From: Hydrogenophaga sp.
GTDB lineage: Bacteria > Pseudomonadota > Gammaproteobacteria > Burkholderiales > Burkholderiaceae_C
Direction of reading: 5' to 3'
Assembly (NCBI RefSeq): GCF_030158645.1
Contig: NZ_JAOASO010000088.1
Coordinates: 1-46,401 of the forward strand
Length of the DNA: 46,401 nt
Position numbers and translations under genes: made by a program. How positions within the stretch are numbered: position 1 is the first letter of the stretch; every line of letters starts with the position of its first letter. Below are positions 8,772 through 17,414 of this stretch, piece by piece. The notes under the pieces are model-generated. The model ran no database searches, had not been told where the DNA came from, and saw only the letters and a program-made list of their open reading frames with translations.

Positions 8772-8796
8772 GGGACTCTCCGGGTGGGGGCTGGGT

Positions 8797-9774
8797 TCAG
8801 CGGATGGGGATGGCCACGGGACGCATCGGCGCACCGTCCGAGCCACGCAGTTTCAGGGGCGCACCCAACCAGGCGAACTGGTACACCCGGTCGGCGGCCA
8901 GGCCTTCGAGGTTCACGTTCTGCATGATCGGCACGCCACGCTGTGACAGCATGGCGCTGTGCACGGGAATCCAGTTCTGGCTCTCCTGAGCAGGCCAGAC
9001 GTCGGTGCTGATGTTGTCCACACCGATGACGATGGCGCCGCGATCGGCCAGAAAGTTGGCCGATTCACGGGTGAGACCAGGGGTGTTGTGCATGTACTTG
9101 TCGTTGTCCTTGAACCAGCGCATGCGACCGGTGCGAACCATGACCACGTCGCCGTCTTCCAGCACCACATTTTGCGCGCGCAGCGTGCCCTGGATGTCCT
9201 CGACCGTGATGCCGTAGGACTCGGGCAACACCTCCACGCCTTTGTAGCGCGCCACATCAACCAGCACGCCACGGGCAATGATGGGCGGAAACTTCTCGAT
9301 CCCGGCCTTGCGCCAGCCACGGTCGCCGAGGTGGTCTTCGGTCTTGAAGCCGTTGTAGATCTGACCCTGCAGCCCGAAGTGCGAGAGCGCGTCGATGTGG
9401 GTGCCCGTGTGGGCGTACATCGAAAAGGCAGAGCCCGAGTAGGTCACATGGCTGTTCTTCTCTTTGCCCAGGCCGTTGGGGTCGTCGACGATCGTGCCTT
9501 GGGGTGTGTGCACGTTCCAGATCTGGAAGCGGGGCTGGCCCAGGAAGTAGTAGCTGGGCATGCCCACATAAAACTCAACGCTCAAGTCGTAGGTCTTGCC
9601 ACTGCTGATGCGCCGCAGCACCTTGAACACCGAATCGGGTGTCACCTTGTTGAGCATGCCGATCTCGTCCTGGGGACCGAACGGACTGGTGCCTGCGCGT
9701 TCCGGCTCGTTGGCATGGGTGGGGCTGGTCGCCATCAAGGTGGCCAGAACAAGCGGGGAAAGACGGGAAATCAA
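8797..9774 (-). CDS. Cyclase-family (KynB-like) metal-dependent hydrolase, exported
   Basis: About 325 residues with a signal peptide ending near THA-NEPE and a putative-cyclase domain carrying the metal motif HTGTHIDALSHFG (HxGTHxD). Relatives include arylformamidase KynB and enzymes opening or closing lactam and imide rings; the substrate is not evident. I chose the TTG at 9774 because AGGAGA precedes it by a normal distance; an ATG farther upstream (9834) would put a hydrophilic stretch before the signal sequence. Upstream of and probably co-transcribed with the LysR gene at 7875. Confidence 0.86.
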   Translation of the reverse strand: MISRLSPLVLATLMATSPTHANEPERAGTSPFGPQDEIGMLNKVTPDSVFKVLRRISSGKTYDLSVEFYVGMPSYYFLGQPRFQIWNVHTPQGTIVDDPNGLGKEKNSHVTYSGSAFSMYAHTGTHIDALSHFGLQGQIYNGFKTEDHLGDRGWRKAGIEKFPPIIARGVLVDVARYKGVEVLPESYGITVEDIQGTLRAQNVVLEDGDVVMVRTGRMRWFKDNDKYMHNTPGLTRESANFLADRGAIVIGVDNISTDVWPAQESQNWIPVHSAMLSQRGVPIMQNVNLEGLAADRVYQFAWLGAPLKLRGSDGAPMRPVAIPIR

Positions 9775-9960
9775 GGAAATCTCCTGGGTGGTTGAACAAG
9801 CCCGTGATGGTGGACAACCCTCCCTCAGCCGCATAGGCGCTGGGTGGGAGTGCAGTGTTCTCGGAGCGTGAACAACAGGCAGCGCGTGCTGACATCATCT
9901 CGACTGCGCTGTACCCTACGGTCCCACTGCGCATCTCTTGAATCTCAACAGAAAGGCGTT

Positions 9961-10281
9961 GTGCAAGACATGTCTTCCAGATGGCCCCAGCCACTGCTTG
10001 TGCTTCTCACCAGTTTCTGGCTGGTTTCCTGCTCGCACTCGTTCCAGTTGAGGGCGCCGCTGGTGGCCACGCCCGGCGGCTTTTCCTACCGGTCGGATTG
10101 CCCGGGTGCTTGCGATCTTTCGAATCCTGAAGCGGAGGAAGCGCGGCTGCGCAACCTGGGCGCACAGCTGGCCCAAGCGCGCAGGTGTCCCGACGGGTAC
10201 CTCATCGAGAAGAGGTCGGCTCACGGAGTCACGATCCACTCGCCGGCGACGATCGTGATCTACGAGGGTCGCTGCCGATAA
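9961..10281 (+). CDS. Small putative lipoprotein
   Basis: About 106 residues. A short N-terminus, a hydrophobic stretch LLVLLTSFWLVS and a cysteine form a lipoprotein signal (lipobox LVSC). The mature part carries four further cysteines and no domain I recognise. GTG at 9961 has AGAAAGG upstream at a proper distance; ATG at 9970 is the alternative. It stands alone between two genes on the other strand. Confidence 0.6.
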   Translation: MQDMSSRWPQPLLVLLTSFWLVSCSHSFQLRAPLVATPGGFSYRSDCPGACDLSNPEAEEARLRNLGAQLAQARRCPDGYLIEKRSAHGVTIHSPATIVIYEGRCR

Positions 10282-10474
10282 GCCGGGGAGGAAACGACGG
10301 TCGAACTCACGCCGAAGCAGCTTTGGGGCGGTATCGCTGTCCATGCCGTGGACGGACCGCTGCGCTCGAATCACCAACGCTGGGTTCGCCGCTGAGCTCT
10401 CGCAAACTGGCTCTTCGAAAGCGCGTTCTGAGGATCGAAGCGTTCAGGCCCCGCCAGTGCCAGGATCCGCCGAC

Positions 10475-11215
10475 TCAATCAGAAAAATCAGGCCGATCCT
10501 TGCGATCAAACCAACCCGTGGCGTTGGCGACCAGCCAGGTCGCCAACGCCCAGGCTGAGCCGACAGCCCAACCAGCCAGCACGTCGCTGGGCCAATGCAC
10601 ACCCAGTGCGATGCGGCTCACGCCCACCGCCAGCGTCACACCGATGGCCAACCCCAGCAGAACTGCGCGAGGTGCACGCAGCTCAAGCCTGAGAGTCAGC
10701 AACGCAGCAAGCGTCAAATACACCATCGCCGCCCCAAATGCATGACCGCTGGGGAAACTGGCGTTCGTCACGATGACCTCGTGAGGAACCAGGTCGGGGC
10801 GTGTGCGTTCGAAACCCAACTTCAGGGCCGCGTTGAACGAAGCGCCGGCCGAGGTGGAAACAAGGATGAAGAGCGCCAGACGCCGCTGGCGCATCGCCAT
10901 GAGAACCGCGGCAACGCCACCGACCAGAAGACACAAAAGCCAAGGGCTACCCAACGCGGTCACTTCGCGGGCCAGTTGGAGGGCCGGGGCGCCGCCCAAC
11001 AAATGTTCCGACTGACTGGGGACGCGCAAGGCAAGAAGCCACTGCCGATCGCGCAGCATGGTCTCGCCTTCCCGCATCTCGTCGACTGTCCAGACAAACG
11101 CGCCCGCAGCCAGCGACAGCAACAAGACGAGCAGCAGGGCGGTGGGTTCGATGAGATGGCGAAATCGACTGGGTTGCAATGTGGGTGCGCCGTTGGTTGG
11201 TGGGAGACGGTGCAT
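10475..11215 (-). CDS. PAP2-family membrane phosphatase
   Basis: A 246-residue integral membrane protein with all three motifs of the PAP2/type 2 phosphatidic acid phosphatase family: KLGFERTRPD, ASFPSGHAFG and SRIALGVHWPSDVLAG. The catalytic histidines are in PSGH and in VHWPSD. The active site faces the periplasm in relatives that hydrolyse undecaprenyl pyrophosphate, phosphatidic acid or PGP; the substrate here is open. I prefer ATG at 11215 over the one at 11269, which would add a charged, non-conserved leader. Confidence 0.92.
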   Translation of the reverse strand: MHRLPPTNGAPTLQPSRFRHLIEPTALLLVLLLSLAAGAFVWTVDEMREGETMLRDRQWLLALRVPSQSEHLLGGAPALQLAREVTALGSPWLLCLLVGGVAAVLMAMRQRRLALFILVSTSAGASFNAALKLGFERTRPDLVPHEVIVTNASFPSGHAFGAAMVYLTLAALLTLRLELRAPRAVLLGLAIGVTLAVGVSRIALGVHWPSDVLAGWAVGSAWALATWLVANATGWFDRKDRPDFSD

Positions 11216-11237
11216 TCTGGACCACTGAATCCAAGGG

Positions 11238-12065
11238 TCAAACCCTACCAAGACTGGGGCTCTTTGCATCCGAAGGAAGCTGTTTGGTTACGATCTTTTC
11301 CCGGGGTTCATCTCGGCGAGACGAATCCGCAGGGTCCGGATTGCCTACGGAAGGTCTTGTCAGCTGCAACACGTGCCCGAACAATGCCGACATGCGGAGC
11401 AGATGGATGCCCACCGAACCATTCCACCAGCATGCCGGGTAGGCCATGTCGACAAAACGATGATGATCCCGTTCCGCCTTGTTCACTTTCAAGCTTGCAG
11501 GAAAGTGGTGGTGCAAAGCCGAGGCTGTGAGCGAGGGTGAAACCGTCGCGATTGACGTCATCAGGTCCTGAAAGATCTGTAGGTCGTCCTCGGTGGGGAT
11601 TGTGGGTGGATGGGCGAGAAACAGTTCGAGTTCCAGCAGCGCGTAGACCAGATCTGAGTGTCTCACGCCGCCCCACTTCAAACGCTCGAAATTGAGCACA
11701 TTGAGGTCCTGTGTCTGGCGCGCACGATACAGCCCACAGACATGGCACTGTTCTTCGTCCGTTGAGACCCGATGGTCAGTGAGCCGCTGCGCGACCGAGA
11801 AACTCCCAAGCGCGGAGCGCCAGTCAAGCCGGCGAGTGGACAGACTCGCCAGTAACCCGTCTGCGACCTGTCGCTGGCTCAAACGCTGCACCTCCTGTCG
11901 CATCTGGACGATGATTTATTCGTGCGAGCGCCGGAGCGGGTCGACCATCAAGCCTTGTCGCTTGGCATGCGCGAACGCTTCTCCGCCAGGGGGCGGTGGA
12001 TTTTGTTACCAGTCAGTTGCAGACCAGTCGGTGTCCAGCAGAGTCTTGAGCGCGAGCTTGTTCAT
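11238..12065 (-). pseudogene. Degraded gene of unknown function with two in-frame stops
   Basis: Reading from ATG at 12065 the frame gives MNKLALKTLLDTDWSATDW and then TAA (12008-12006); the same frame continues NPPPPGGEAFAHAKRQG and meets a second TAA (11918-11916), then stays open for more than 220 codons down to 11238. The last open part contains SLSTRRLDWRSALGSF, a CxxC (CHVCG) and MAYPACWWNG, which look like real protein sequence. Both stops lie at places where the flanking peptide flows on naturally, so this looks like one gene broken by point mutations. An ATG at 11903 could still express the downstream part as a 221-residue protein. The family is not one I can name. Confidence 0.55.
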
Positions 12066-12200
12066 GATTTGATGTTTCCATGCAGATGAACGGGTCAGGC
12101 CGCCAGGATTGCTGTCTGAGCACAAAGTCTCAGCACGTACCCGGAGCGGGATGCCACGAACTTGCTTCACATGGGATCAGCTCAGACGATCGGACGGTAA

Positions 12201-13079
12201 CTAGGCCAATGACCGTGAGCACTCGGTTTTTAGCCAGTCAGCCAATTCAATCTCGGCTCCGACAAGCTCAGTCCGCCCCTGCCAGATCAACCCGTAGTGG
12301 CTTCCGTCGGTATCAAAGCCCAGCGGGCCGACGAGGCGCTTCTTCTCCAGATCGTCGCTAGCCAAGACCAGGGGACTCATTGCCACACCGAGACCAGCGC
12401 ACGCAGCCTCGACGATCAGGAAGTGGTGGTCGAAGTACCGAATCTCTGTGGGGCGGGGAACTGCCGGGTGGGCTTCCAGCCACTGTGTCCACGCCTTTGC
12501 TCGTGTCTTCGAACCCAACGCGATGTATTCGCCGCGCTTGAACGAGGGCGTCAGTTTGGGACTCATGACAGGGCCAACCCTTTCCGTGAAGAGGTGCTGA
12601 ACGCGCCATGAAGGGGGCATCGCGAAGTCGAGACGGCGTATCGCCAAATCGATGCGATCGCGATGGAACTCGACGTCTCCGCCACCGACTGAAAGATGAA
12701 GGGCAATGTGCGGATGAGCTCCTTGAAACGCTCCCAGCCGCGGGATCAACCAGCGCATCGCAACTGAGGGTTCGCAGGAGAGCACGAGGGTTCTCTGCTG
12801 GCCACTTGCGGCGCGAAGAGTCTCCACGGTCGCCGCCAACTCGCCGAAGAACCTGCCGAGCGTGAGGTTGAGCGTCTGACCGGCCGAGGTCAGGCGCAGG
12901 CCCCGACCGCTCTTCTCGAACAGCCGAAAGCCCAAGTCCTCCGAGAGCTTGGTGATGCGGCGGCTCACCGCACCATGGGTCAGCGCAAGGTGTTCTGCAG
13001 CCAAGCGAACGGAGCCCAGTCGCGCGGTCGCTTCAAACGCCCGCAGGTCATCCAGAGAGGGAATGTCAGCGCGATTCAT
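12201..13079 (-). CDS. LysR-family regulator (GcvA-like) of the acid-sugar operon
   Basis: A 292-residue LysR protein. The DNA-binding head (PSLDDLRAFEATARLGSVRLAAEHLALTHGAVSRRI, split here by residues 7-42) has the L-T-x-G-A-V-S-R-R-I form of the GcvA/AmpR group. The effector domain runs from about 92 (TLVLSCEPSVAMRWLIPRL) to the end. Divergent from the DUF1537 kinase operon with 75 bp between, where a palindromic T-N11-A site lies next to its own start; this is the classical layout of a LysR gene and its target operon. Confidence 0.93.
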   Translation of the reverse strand: MNRADIPSLDDLRAFEATARLGSVRLAAEHLALTHGAVSRRITKLSEDLGFRLFEKSGRGLRLTSAGQTLNLTLGRFFGELAATVETLRAASGQQRTLVLSCEPSVAMRWLIPRLGAFQGAHPHIALHLSVGGGDVEFHRDRIDLAIRRLDFAMPPSWRVQHLFTERVGPVMSPKLTPSFKRGEYIALGSKTRAKAWTQWLEAHPAVPRPTEIRYFDHHFLIVEAACAGLGVAMSPLVLASDDLEKKRLVGPLGFDTDGSHYGLIWQGRTELVGAEIELADWLKTECSRSLA

Positions 13080-13080
13080 T

Positions 13081-13097
13081 GGTGAGATTTTCTCACC
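13081..13097. promoter_or_regulatory. Likely LysR operator between regulator and acid-sugar operon
   Basis: A perfect inverted repeat GGTGAG-ATTTT-CTCACC sits in the 75-bp divergent region, two bases upstream of the regulator's ATG. Its core TGAGATTTTCTCA has the T-N11-A form of LysR binding sites. Position favours autoregulation together with control of the kinase operon starting at 13155. Confidence 0.65.
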
Positions 13098-13154
13098 GCT
13101 TTTGTACAGAAACAATCGCTTTTCATTCGCACGTCTCCTTTGGACAATTGACGC

Positions 13155-14222
13155 ATGAACATAGATACCAACCACCGTGTGGCTATCGTTGCAGACGACC
13201 TGACCAGCGCGGCAGACGCAGCAGGCCCGTTCGTTGTGCGGGGTCTGACAGCGATCGTTGGCAGAGGCCGGCCACCGCGTCTGGCAGGTACCGTCGTCTC
13301 CGTTGACTGCGGTTCTCGATCGGCTGCGCGCGCAGAAGCTGCTGCGCGCGTCGCCGCTCTGACGGCCAGCCTGGCGGGCCGCGAAGTGCTCTACAAGACG
13401 GTGGATTCCACGCTGCGCGGTCACGTCACTGCCGAACTGGAAGCGTGCTTCAAAGCCAGCGGGCGCAGCCTGCTCGTTTTGGCGCCAGCCTTTCCCGCAG
13501 CAGGGCGCACGACCGTCGAAGGCATTCAGCTCGTCGACGGCATCCCTGTTGCTGAAAGTGTGTATGGCCGGGACCCTGTCCATCCCGCCCGCCACTCATC
13601 CCTCGCGGAACTCGTCCCGAATTGCATCCAGAACGTCTTCCTGCTCGACGCCGCCACGGAAGAAGAACTGGATGCCAAGATTGCTGCGCTGCCCGAGCCG
13701 GAGTCGATCCTTTGGGCGGGATCGCCCGGGATGGCCTTGGCGCTGGCCCGTCGTTTGACACCTTCAGAAACGCACAGGGCTTCGGTTCGCCATGACGCTG
13801 AGAACGTTCTCGTTGTGGTCGGCAGCGCCAATCCGCACAGCCACCGGCAGGCCAAGGCCATTGCACACAGCACTGGCGTCACGCTGGTGTGCGGACCTGT
13901 CGCGCGCGAGGACGATCCTGACGCTGTCCTGCGACGCATTGCTCTCGAGGCAGAAGAGTTGCTTCTGCGGAAGCGCTTTGACGCCCTGATCGTCAGTGGC
14001 GGAGACACGATGGACGCCATCCTTGATCGACTGGGTGTTCGAGAGTTCGAGGTCCACCATGAACTGGCTCCGGGCTTTCCACTGTGTCGCGCGATCTTGG
14101 ACAGCGGCCGGCCACTGTGGCTGGCCATGAAGGCGGGGGGCTTCGGTGATGACGATGCCTTGCGCTGCGCCGTCGCCAAGCTTCAAAGGGTTGCTCCTTT
14201 GTCAGCAGGGGTATCGGCATGA
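13155..14222 (+). CDS. Four-carbon acid sugar kinase (DUF1537 family)
   Basis: A 355-residue kinase of the DtnK/OtnK/LtnK type, which phosphorylates threonate, erythronate or a close relative at O4 with ATP. The N-terminal domain opens with VAIVADDLTSAADAAGPF (the D-D-x-T motif), then YKTVDSTLRGH; the C-terminal nucleotide-binding domain has VVVGSANPHSHRQA and SGGDTMDAILDRLG. It is a little short for the family (usually 400-430). The PdxA2-type gene overlaps its stop by 4 bp, the pairing found in D-threonate catabolism, where the product is oxidised and decarboxylated to dihydroxyacetone phosphate. The exact substrate is not readable. Confidence 0.88.
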   Translation: MNIDTNHRVAIVADDLTSAADAAGPFVVRGLTAIVGRGRPPRLAGTVVSVDCGSRSAARAEAAARVAALTASLAGREVLYKTVDSTLRGHVTAELEACFKASGRSLLVLAPAFPAAGRTTVEGIQLVDGIPVAESVYGRDPVHPARHSSLAELVPNCIQNVFLLDAATEEELDAKIAALPEPESILWAGSPGMALALARRLTPSETHRASVRHDAENVLVVVGSANPHSHRQAKAIAHSTGVTLVCGPVAREDDPDAVLRRIALEAEELLLRKRFDALIVSGGDTMDAILDRLGVREFEVHHELAPGFPLCRAILDSGRPLWLAMKAGGFGDDDALRCAVAKLQRVAPLSAGVSA

Positions 14223-15226
14223 CGGCACGCCTTCCCATGGCCATCACGATGGGCGACGCTTCTGGTATCGGCCCCGAGATCGTGGCCAAGACGCTGGCCA
14301 GCGGCAAGGAACAAGCAGTCGTGTTTGGCAGCCCCTTGGTGATGGCAGACATCGTGAGCCGACTGGGGATCGATGCCACCGTCAGGCGTATAAGCTGCCC
14401 TGAAGTCATACAGCCTCAACCCGGTGTGATCGAAGTCATCGAGGTCACACGACTCGTCGAGTTACCACCCATTGGCCGGGTTTGTGCCGCTTCTGGACAG
14501 GCGTCCTACGACGCTGTCGTGGCGGCGATTGCATCAGCCCGGTCCAACAAAGTCGCCGGAATTGTGACCGCGCCGATCAACAAGGAAGCCATGGCCTGCG
14601 CCGGTGTTCGCTACCCTGGCCACACCGAGATACTGGCGGACCATGGTGGTGCCCAGCGCGTTGCGATGATGCTGGCCAACGACGACATACGGACGGTGCT
14701 CGTCACCACTCACATCTCGCTGCGCAAGGCCATCGAGCAAGCGGACTTTCAGGCCCAGATGAGTGCCATCCGACTTGCGCACTTGGGCTGCAAGGCTGTG
14801 GGCATCGCGGCGCCAAGGGTTGCAGTTTCAGGGATCAACCCGCATGCGGGAGAGGGCGGCCTCTTCGGGGAGGAAGAGATCAAGATCATCTCGCCTGCCA
14901 TTCATGCAGCGCGCGCTGAGGGCATCGACGCGAGCGGCCCCTATCCAGGCGACACAGTCTTCATGCAGGCCCGAGCGGGACGCTTCGACGTCGTCGTGGC
15001 CCAGTACCACGATCAAGGCTTGATTCCAGTGAAATACCTCGGCCTTGAGAGGGGCGTGAACATCACGCTCGGATTGCCTTTTGTGCGAACCAGCCCGGAT
15101 CACGGCACGGCGTTCGACATCGCTGGCCAGGGTATTGCCGACCCCGCCAGCCTGCAAACAGCGCTCGCTTATGCCAAACGGCTGGTGGCGGTCCAAGAGT
15201 CCAGCATTCATGAAAGGGTTTTTTGA
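14219..15226 (+). CDS. pdxA2: PdxA2-type 4-phospho-acid-sugar dehydrogenase (4-hydroxythreonine-4-phosphate dehydrogenase family)
   Basis: A 335-residue PdxA-family enzyme with the three metal-binding histidines in YPGHTEIL, TTHISLRKA and QYHDQGLIPVKYLG, plus MGDASGIGPEI at the N-terminus and SGINPHAGEGGLFG. PdxA proper makes pyridoxal phosphate precursors; PdxA2 paralogues next to DUF1537 kinases oxidise D-threonate- or D-erythronate-4-phosphate and release CO2 and dihydroxyacetone phosphate. The genomic pairing, with ATGA overlap to the kinase and TGATG overlap to the next gene, supports the catabolic role. Confidence 0.92.
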   Translation: MTARLPMAITMGDASGIGPEIVAKTLASGKEQAVVFGSPLVMADIVSRLGIDATVRRISCPEVIQPQPGVIEVIEVTRLVELPPIGRVCAASGQASYDAVVAAIASARSNKVAGIVTAPINKEAMACAGVRYPGHTEILADHGGAQRVAMMLANDDIRTVLVTTHISLRKAIEQADFQAQMSAIRLAHLGCKAVGIAAPRVAVSGINPHAGEGGLFGEEEIKIISPAIHAARAEGIDASGPYPGDTVFMQARAGRFDVVVAQYHDQGLIPVKYLGLERGVNITLGLPFVRTSPDHGTAFDIAGQGIADPASLQTALAYAKRLVAVQESSIHERVF

Positions 15227-16380
15227 TGGGACTTCGATTCATCTTCATGCTCACGCGCAACGACCGGACCGTCGCCGATGCATCACAGCACTTGCAGACC
15301 GCTCTTGACCTGGGCGTTCGCCACATCGGATTCAAGGATATCGGGCTACCGATCGACCAGCTGAAGTCCCTGAACAGAGTCATCAAAGCTCATGGCGTGA
15401 TGTCGTACCTCGAAGTCGTGTCACTTGATCGTGACAGCGAGATCGCGTCGGCCAGGGCGGCGGTCGACATCGGGGTCGACGTCCTCCTTGGAGGCACGCG
15501 TGTTGACGAGGTGTTGCCGGTCCTTCAAGGCACAGGCATCCAGTACTTTCCCTTCCCTGGGCGGATATCCGGGCACCCCAGCGTTCTTGAGGGCACGATT
15601 GCGGAGATCGTTCAGAGCGCCAAGGCCATCACCGCCCGCGATGGAGTTCACGGGCTGGACTTGCTGGCCTACCGTTCAAAGGAAGATGTGCCCGCGTTGA
15701 TGAAGGCCGTCTGCGCGTCAGTGTGCAAGCCCGTGTTGGTCGCCGGTTCCATCGACACCCCCGGTCGGATTGGCGTGGTGAAAGATGCCGGCGCAGCCGG
15801 CTTCACAGTGGGTACCGCCGCGCTCGACGGCAACTATCCCGCCCCCGCCAAAGACCTTGCAACCCAGCTCGCGGCCATCATCCGGGACCTGGCGGCTTTC
15901 AACCAGCACATCTCGCCCATCCACAAGGAAAGTCTCTCGCATGCGTTCGGAAGGCTGTCTGATCCGTGTGCGCCCAGGATCGCAGGTCGAATCAACGACA
16001 TGCAACTTGGGCTTGCCAGATTTGGAGGTGCATCGAGTTGGGTGTTTCGGCAACACAGCGACGAGTTGTACTGGGTGCACAAAGGTCGGCTCCTCATGAA
16101 GTTCAGGGATCGCGAGGAAATCATCGAGCCAGGCGAATTCATTGTTGTGCCGTACGGCGTTGAACACTGCCCGATCGCAATAGAACCTTGCGACGTGCTG
16201 ACGATCGCTCCTGCGATCGGGTCCGTGCGGTCCACGCACCTCCCGCCCAGAGCCCACTTACATTCCGGCAGGTCTGACTTGGGGCCAGAGCGGCGAGCGA
16301 TGGCTCTCAGCAGGCAAACTGATCACGAGGTCCGCCAGGGAGCTGACCGGCTCCAAGTGGGCCATGAGGAGGTAGGCTGA
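15226..16380 (+). CDS. TIM-barrel/cupin fusion protein of the acid-sugar operon, function unknown
   Basis: A 384-residue protein from ATG 15226, overlapping the pdxA2 stop by one base. Residues 1 to about 225 look like a phosphate-binding beta/alpha barrel of the HisA/TrpF/NanE kind: strand starts LGVRHIGFKD, GVDVLLGGTR and, near the end, VLVAGSIDTPGRIG followed by GAAGFTVGTAAL, the usual phosphate-gripping loops. About 269-330 is a small cupin (HSDELYWVHKGRLLMKF ... VVPYGVEHCPIA), in which one of the first-motif histidines seems to be absent. The last 50 residues are charged and match nothing I know; a 3' frameshift is possible. The two-enzyme pathway does not need a third step, so this may process a sugar lactone, epimer or phosphorylated side product. 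Confidence 0.8.
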   Translation: MGLRFIFMLTRNDRTVADASQHLQTALDLGVRHIGFKDIGLPIDQLKSLNRVIKAHGVMSYLEVVSLDRDSEIASARAAVDIGVDVLLGGTRVDEVLPVLQGTGIQYFPFPGRISGHPSVLEGTIAEIVQSAKAITARDGVHGLDLLAYRSKEDVPALMKAVCASVCKPVLVAGSIDTPGRIGVVKDAGAAGFTVGTAALDGNYPAPAKDLATQLAAIIRDLAAFNQHISPIHKESLSHAFGRLSDPCAPRIAGRINDMQLGLARFGGASSWVFRQHSDELYWVHKGRLLMKFRDREEIIEPGEFIVVPYGVEHCPIAIEPCDVLTIAPAIGSVRSTHLPPRAHLHSGRSDLGPERRAMALSRQTDHEVRQGADRLQVGHEEVG

Positions 16381-16381
16381 C

Positions 16382-17164
16382 ATGAACAGTTTTACGCCGC
16401 CCAAGCGTACGGTGTTGAGGCGAGCGGTCGCGCTGGTCGCCGTGGGCTTGTTGGGAGTGCTGGCACTGCTGCTGCAGCCGGTGCCCGAAGCTCTTCTGGC
16501 GCAGCGCCCTGAGCTGGCCGAGATGCCGACATGGATGCTGAAAGGCCTGACGCTGCTCAATCCCATGGTGTTGCTGATCGTTGCGGCGCTGCTTGGTGTG
16601 CTGGTAGCACACCGAGTCGGTTTGCGAAGCGTGCTGGCGGGCACAGCACAACCCAAAGAACGCGCCAACGGCTGGTGGCTGGCCGCAGGCGTCGGTCTTG
16701 CCACGGGTGCACTGCTCGCCTGCATGGATCTGGCGGTGGCACCGTGCTTGGGCGAACCATGGCAGCACTTTCTCTCACAGGCGTCGCGCCCAAACGCGAA
16801 AGCTTTGCTGCTGGGCGTGCTTTACGGCGGCATCACCGAGGAAATCGTGATGCGCTGGGGTTTGATGAGCGTATTGACGTGGAGTCTCTGGATTGTGAGC
16901 CGCAGGCAGCGCATAGGAGGCTGTTTTGTCGTGGCCGCTTTGGTCACAGCGCTGGTGTTCGGAGCAGCCCACCTCCCCGTGCTGCAGGCGCAGATGGACC
17001 TCAGCTTTGGCATCGCCTTGCGCACCCTGTGCCTGAACGGATTCGCTTCCCTGGTGTATGCATGGATTTTCTGGCGCTATCACCTGGAAGCGGCCATGCT
17101 CAGCCACGCTTGCTCACATCTGGCCATGGGGGCGGTCTGGGCGCTGATGTCGCTACGAAGCTGA
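16382..17164 (+). CDS. CPBP-family intramembrane metalloprotease
   Basis: A 260-residue protein with about seven or eight membrane helices and the CPBP/Abi motifs in order: GGITEEIVMRWG (motif 1, the paired glutamates), VFGAAHLP (motif 2) and HACSHLAMG (motif 3). Relatives include CAAX prenyl protease Rce1 and bacteriocin-immunity proteins. It starts one base after the fusion gene, so it may be co-transcribed with it although no functional tie is apparent. Confidence 0.88.
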   Translation: MNSFTPPKRTVLRRAVALVAVGLLGVLALLLQPVPEALLAQRPELAEMPTWMLKGLTLLNPMVLLIVAALLGVLVAHRVGLRSVLAGTAQPKERANGWWLAAGVGLATGALLACMDLAVAPCLGEPWQHFLSQASRPNAKALLLGVLYGGITEEIVMRWGLMSVLTWSLWIVSRRQRIGGCFVVAALVTALVFGAAHLPVLQAQMDLSFGIALRTLCLNGFASLVYAWIFWRYHLEAAMLSHACSHLAMGAVWALMSLRS

Positions 17165-17340
17165 CGTTGGTCATCCCCGGCTGTTGCAAGACCTTCAACC
17201 ACGCTCCGCAACCGACGCAAGACGGCTCCGGAGCGACACTCACAGCATCAATTCGACCCTCCGATGCTTCTTGATCCTTACCACGCCACGGCACGAAAGA
17301 GCAGCGCACCCTTTGCGCGCCAGGCGGCCGTTGCACCATG

Positions 17341-17363
17341 AGCGTTGTTGTCGCCACAACGCT
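17341..17363. repeat. Perfect inverted repeat upstream of pssA
   Basis: AGCGTTGT-TGTCGCC-ACAACGCT, an 8-7-8 perfect palindrome, lies about 50 bp before the pssA start. There is no T-run, so it is not an obvious terminator; it may be an operator or a leader hairpin. Confidence 0.5.
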
Positions 17364-17414
17364 GCTCGACGCCGTGTTCCCTGTTTAATCACAGCCAACG
17401 ACGGAGACTTTGAC

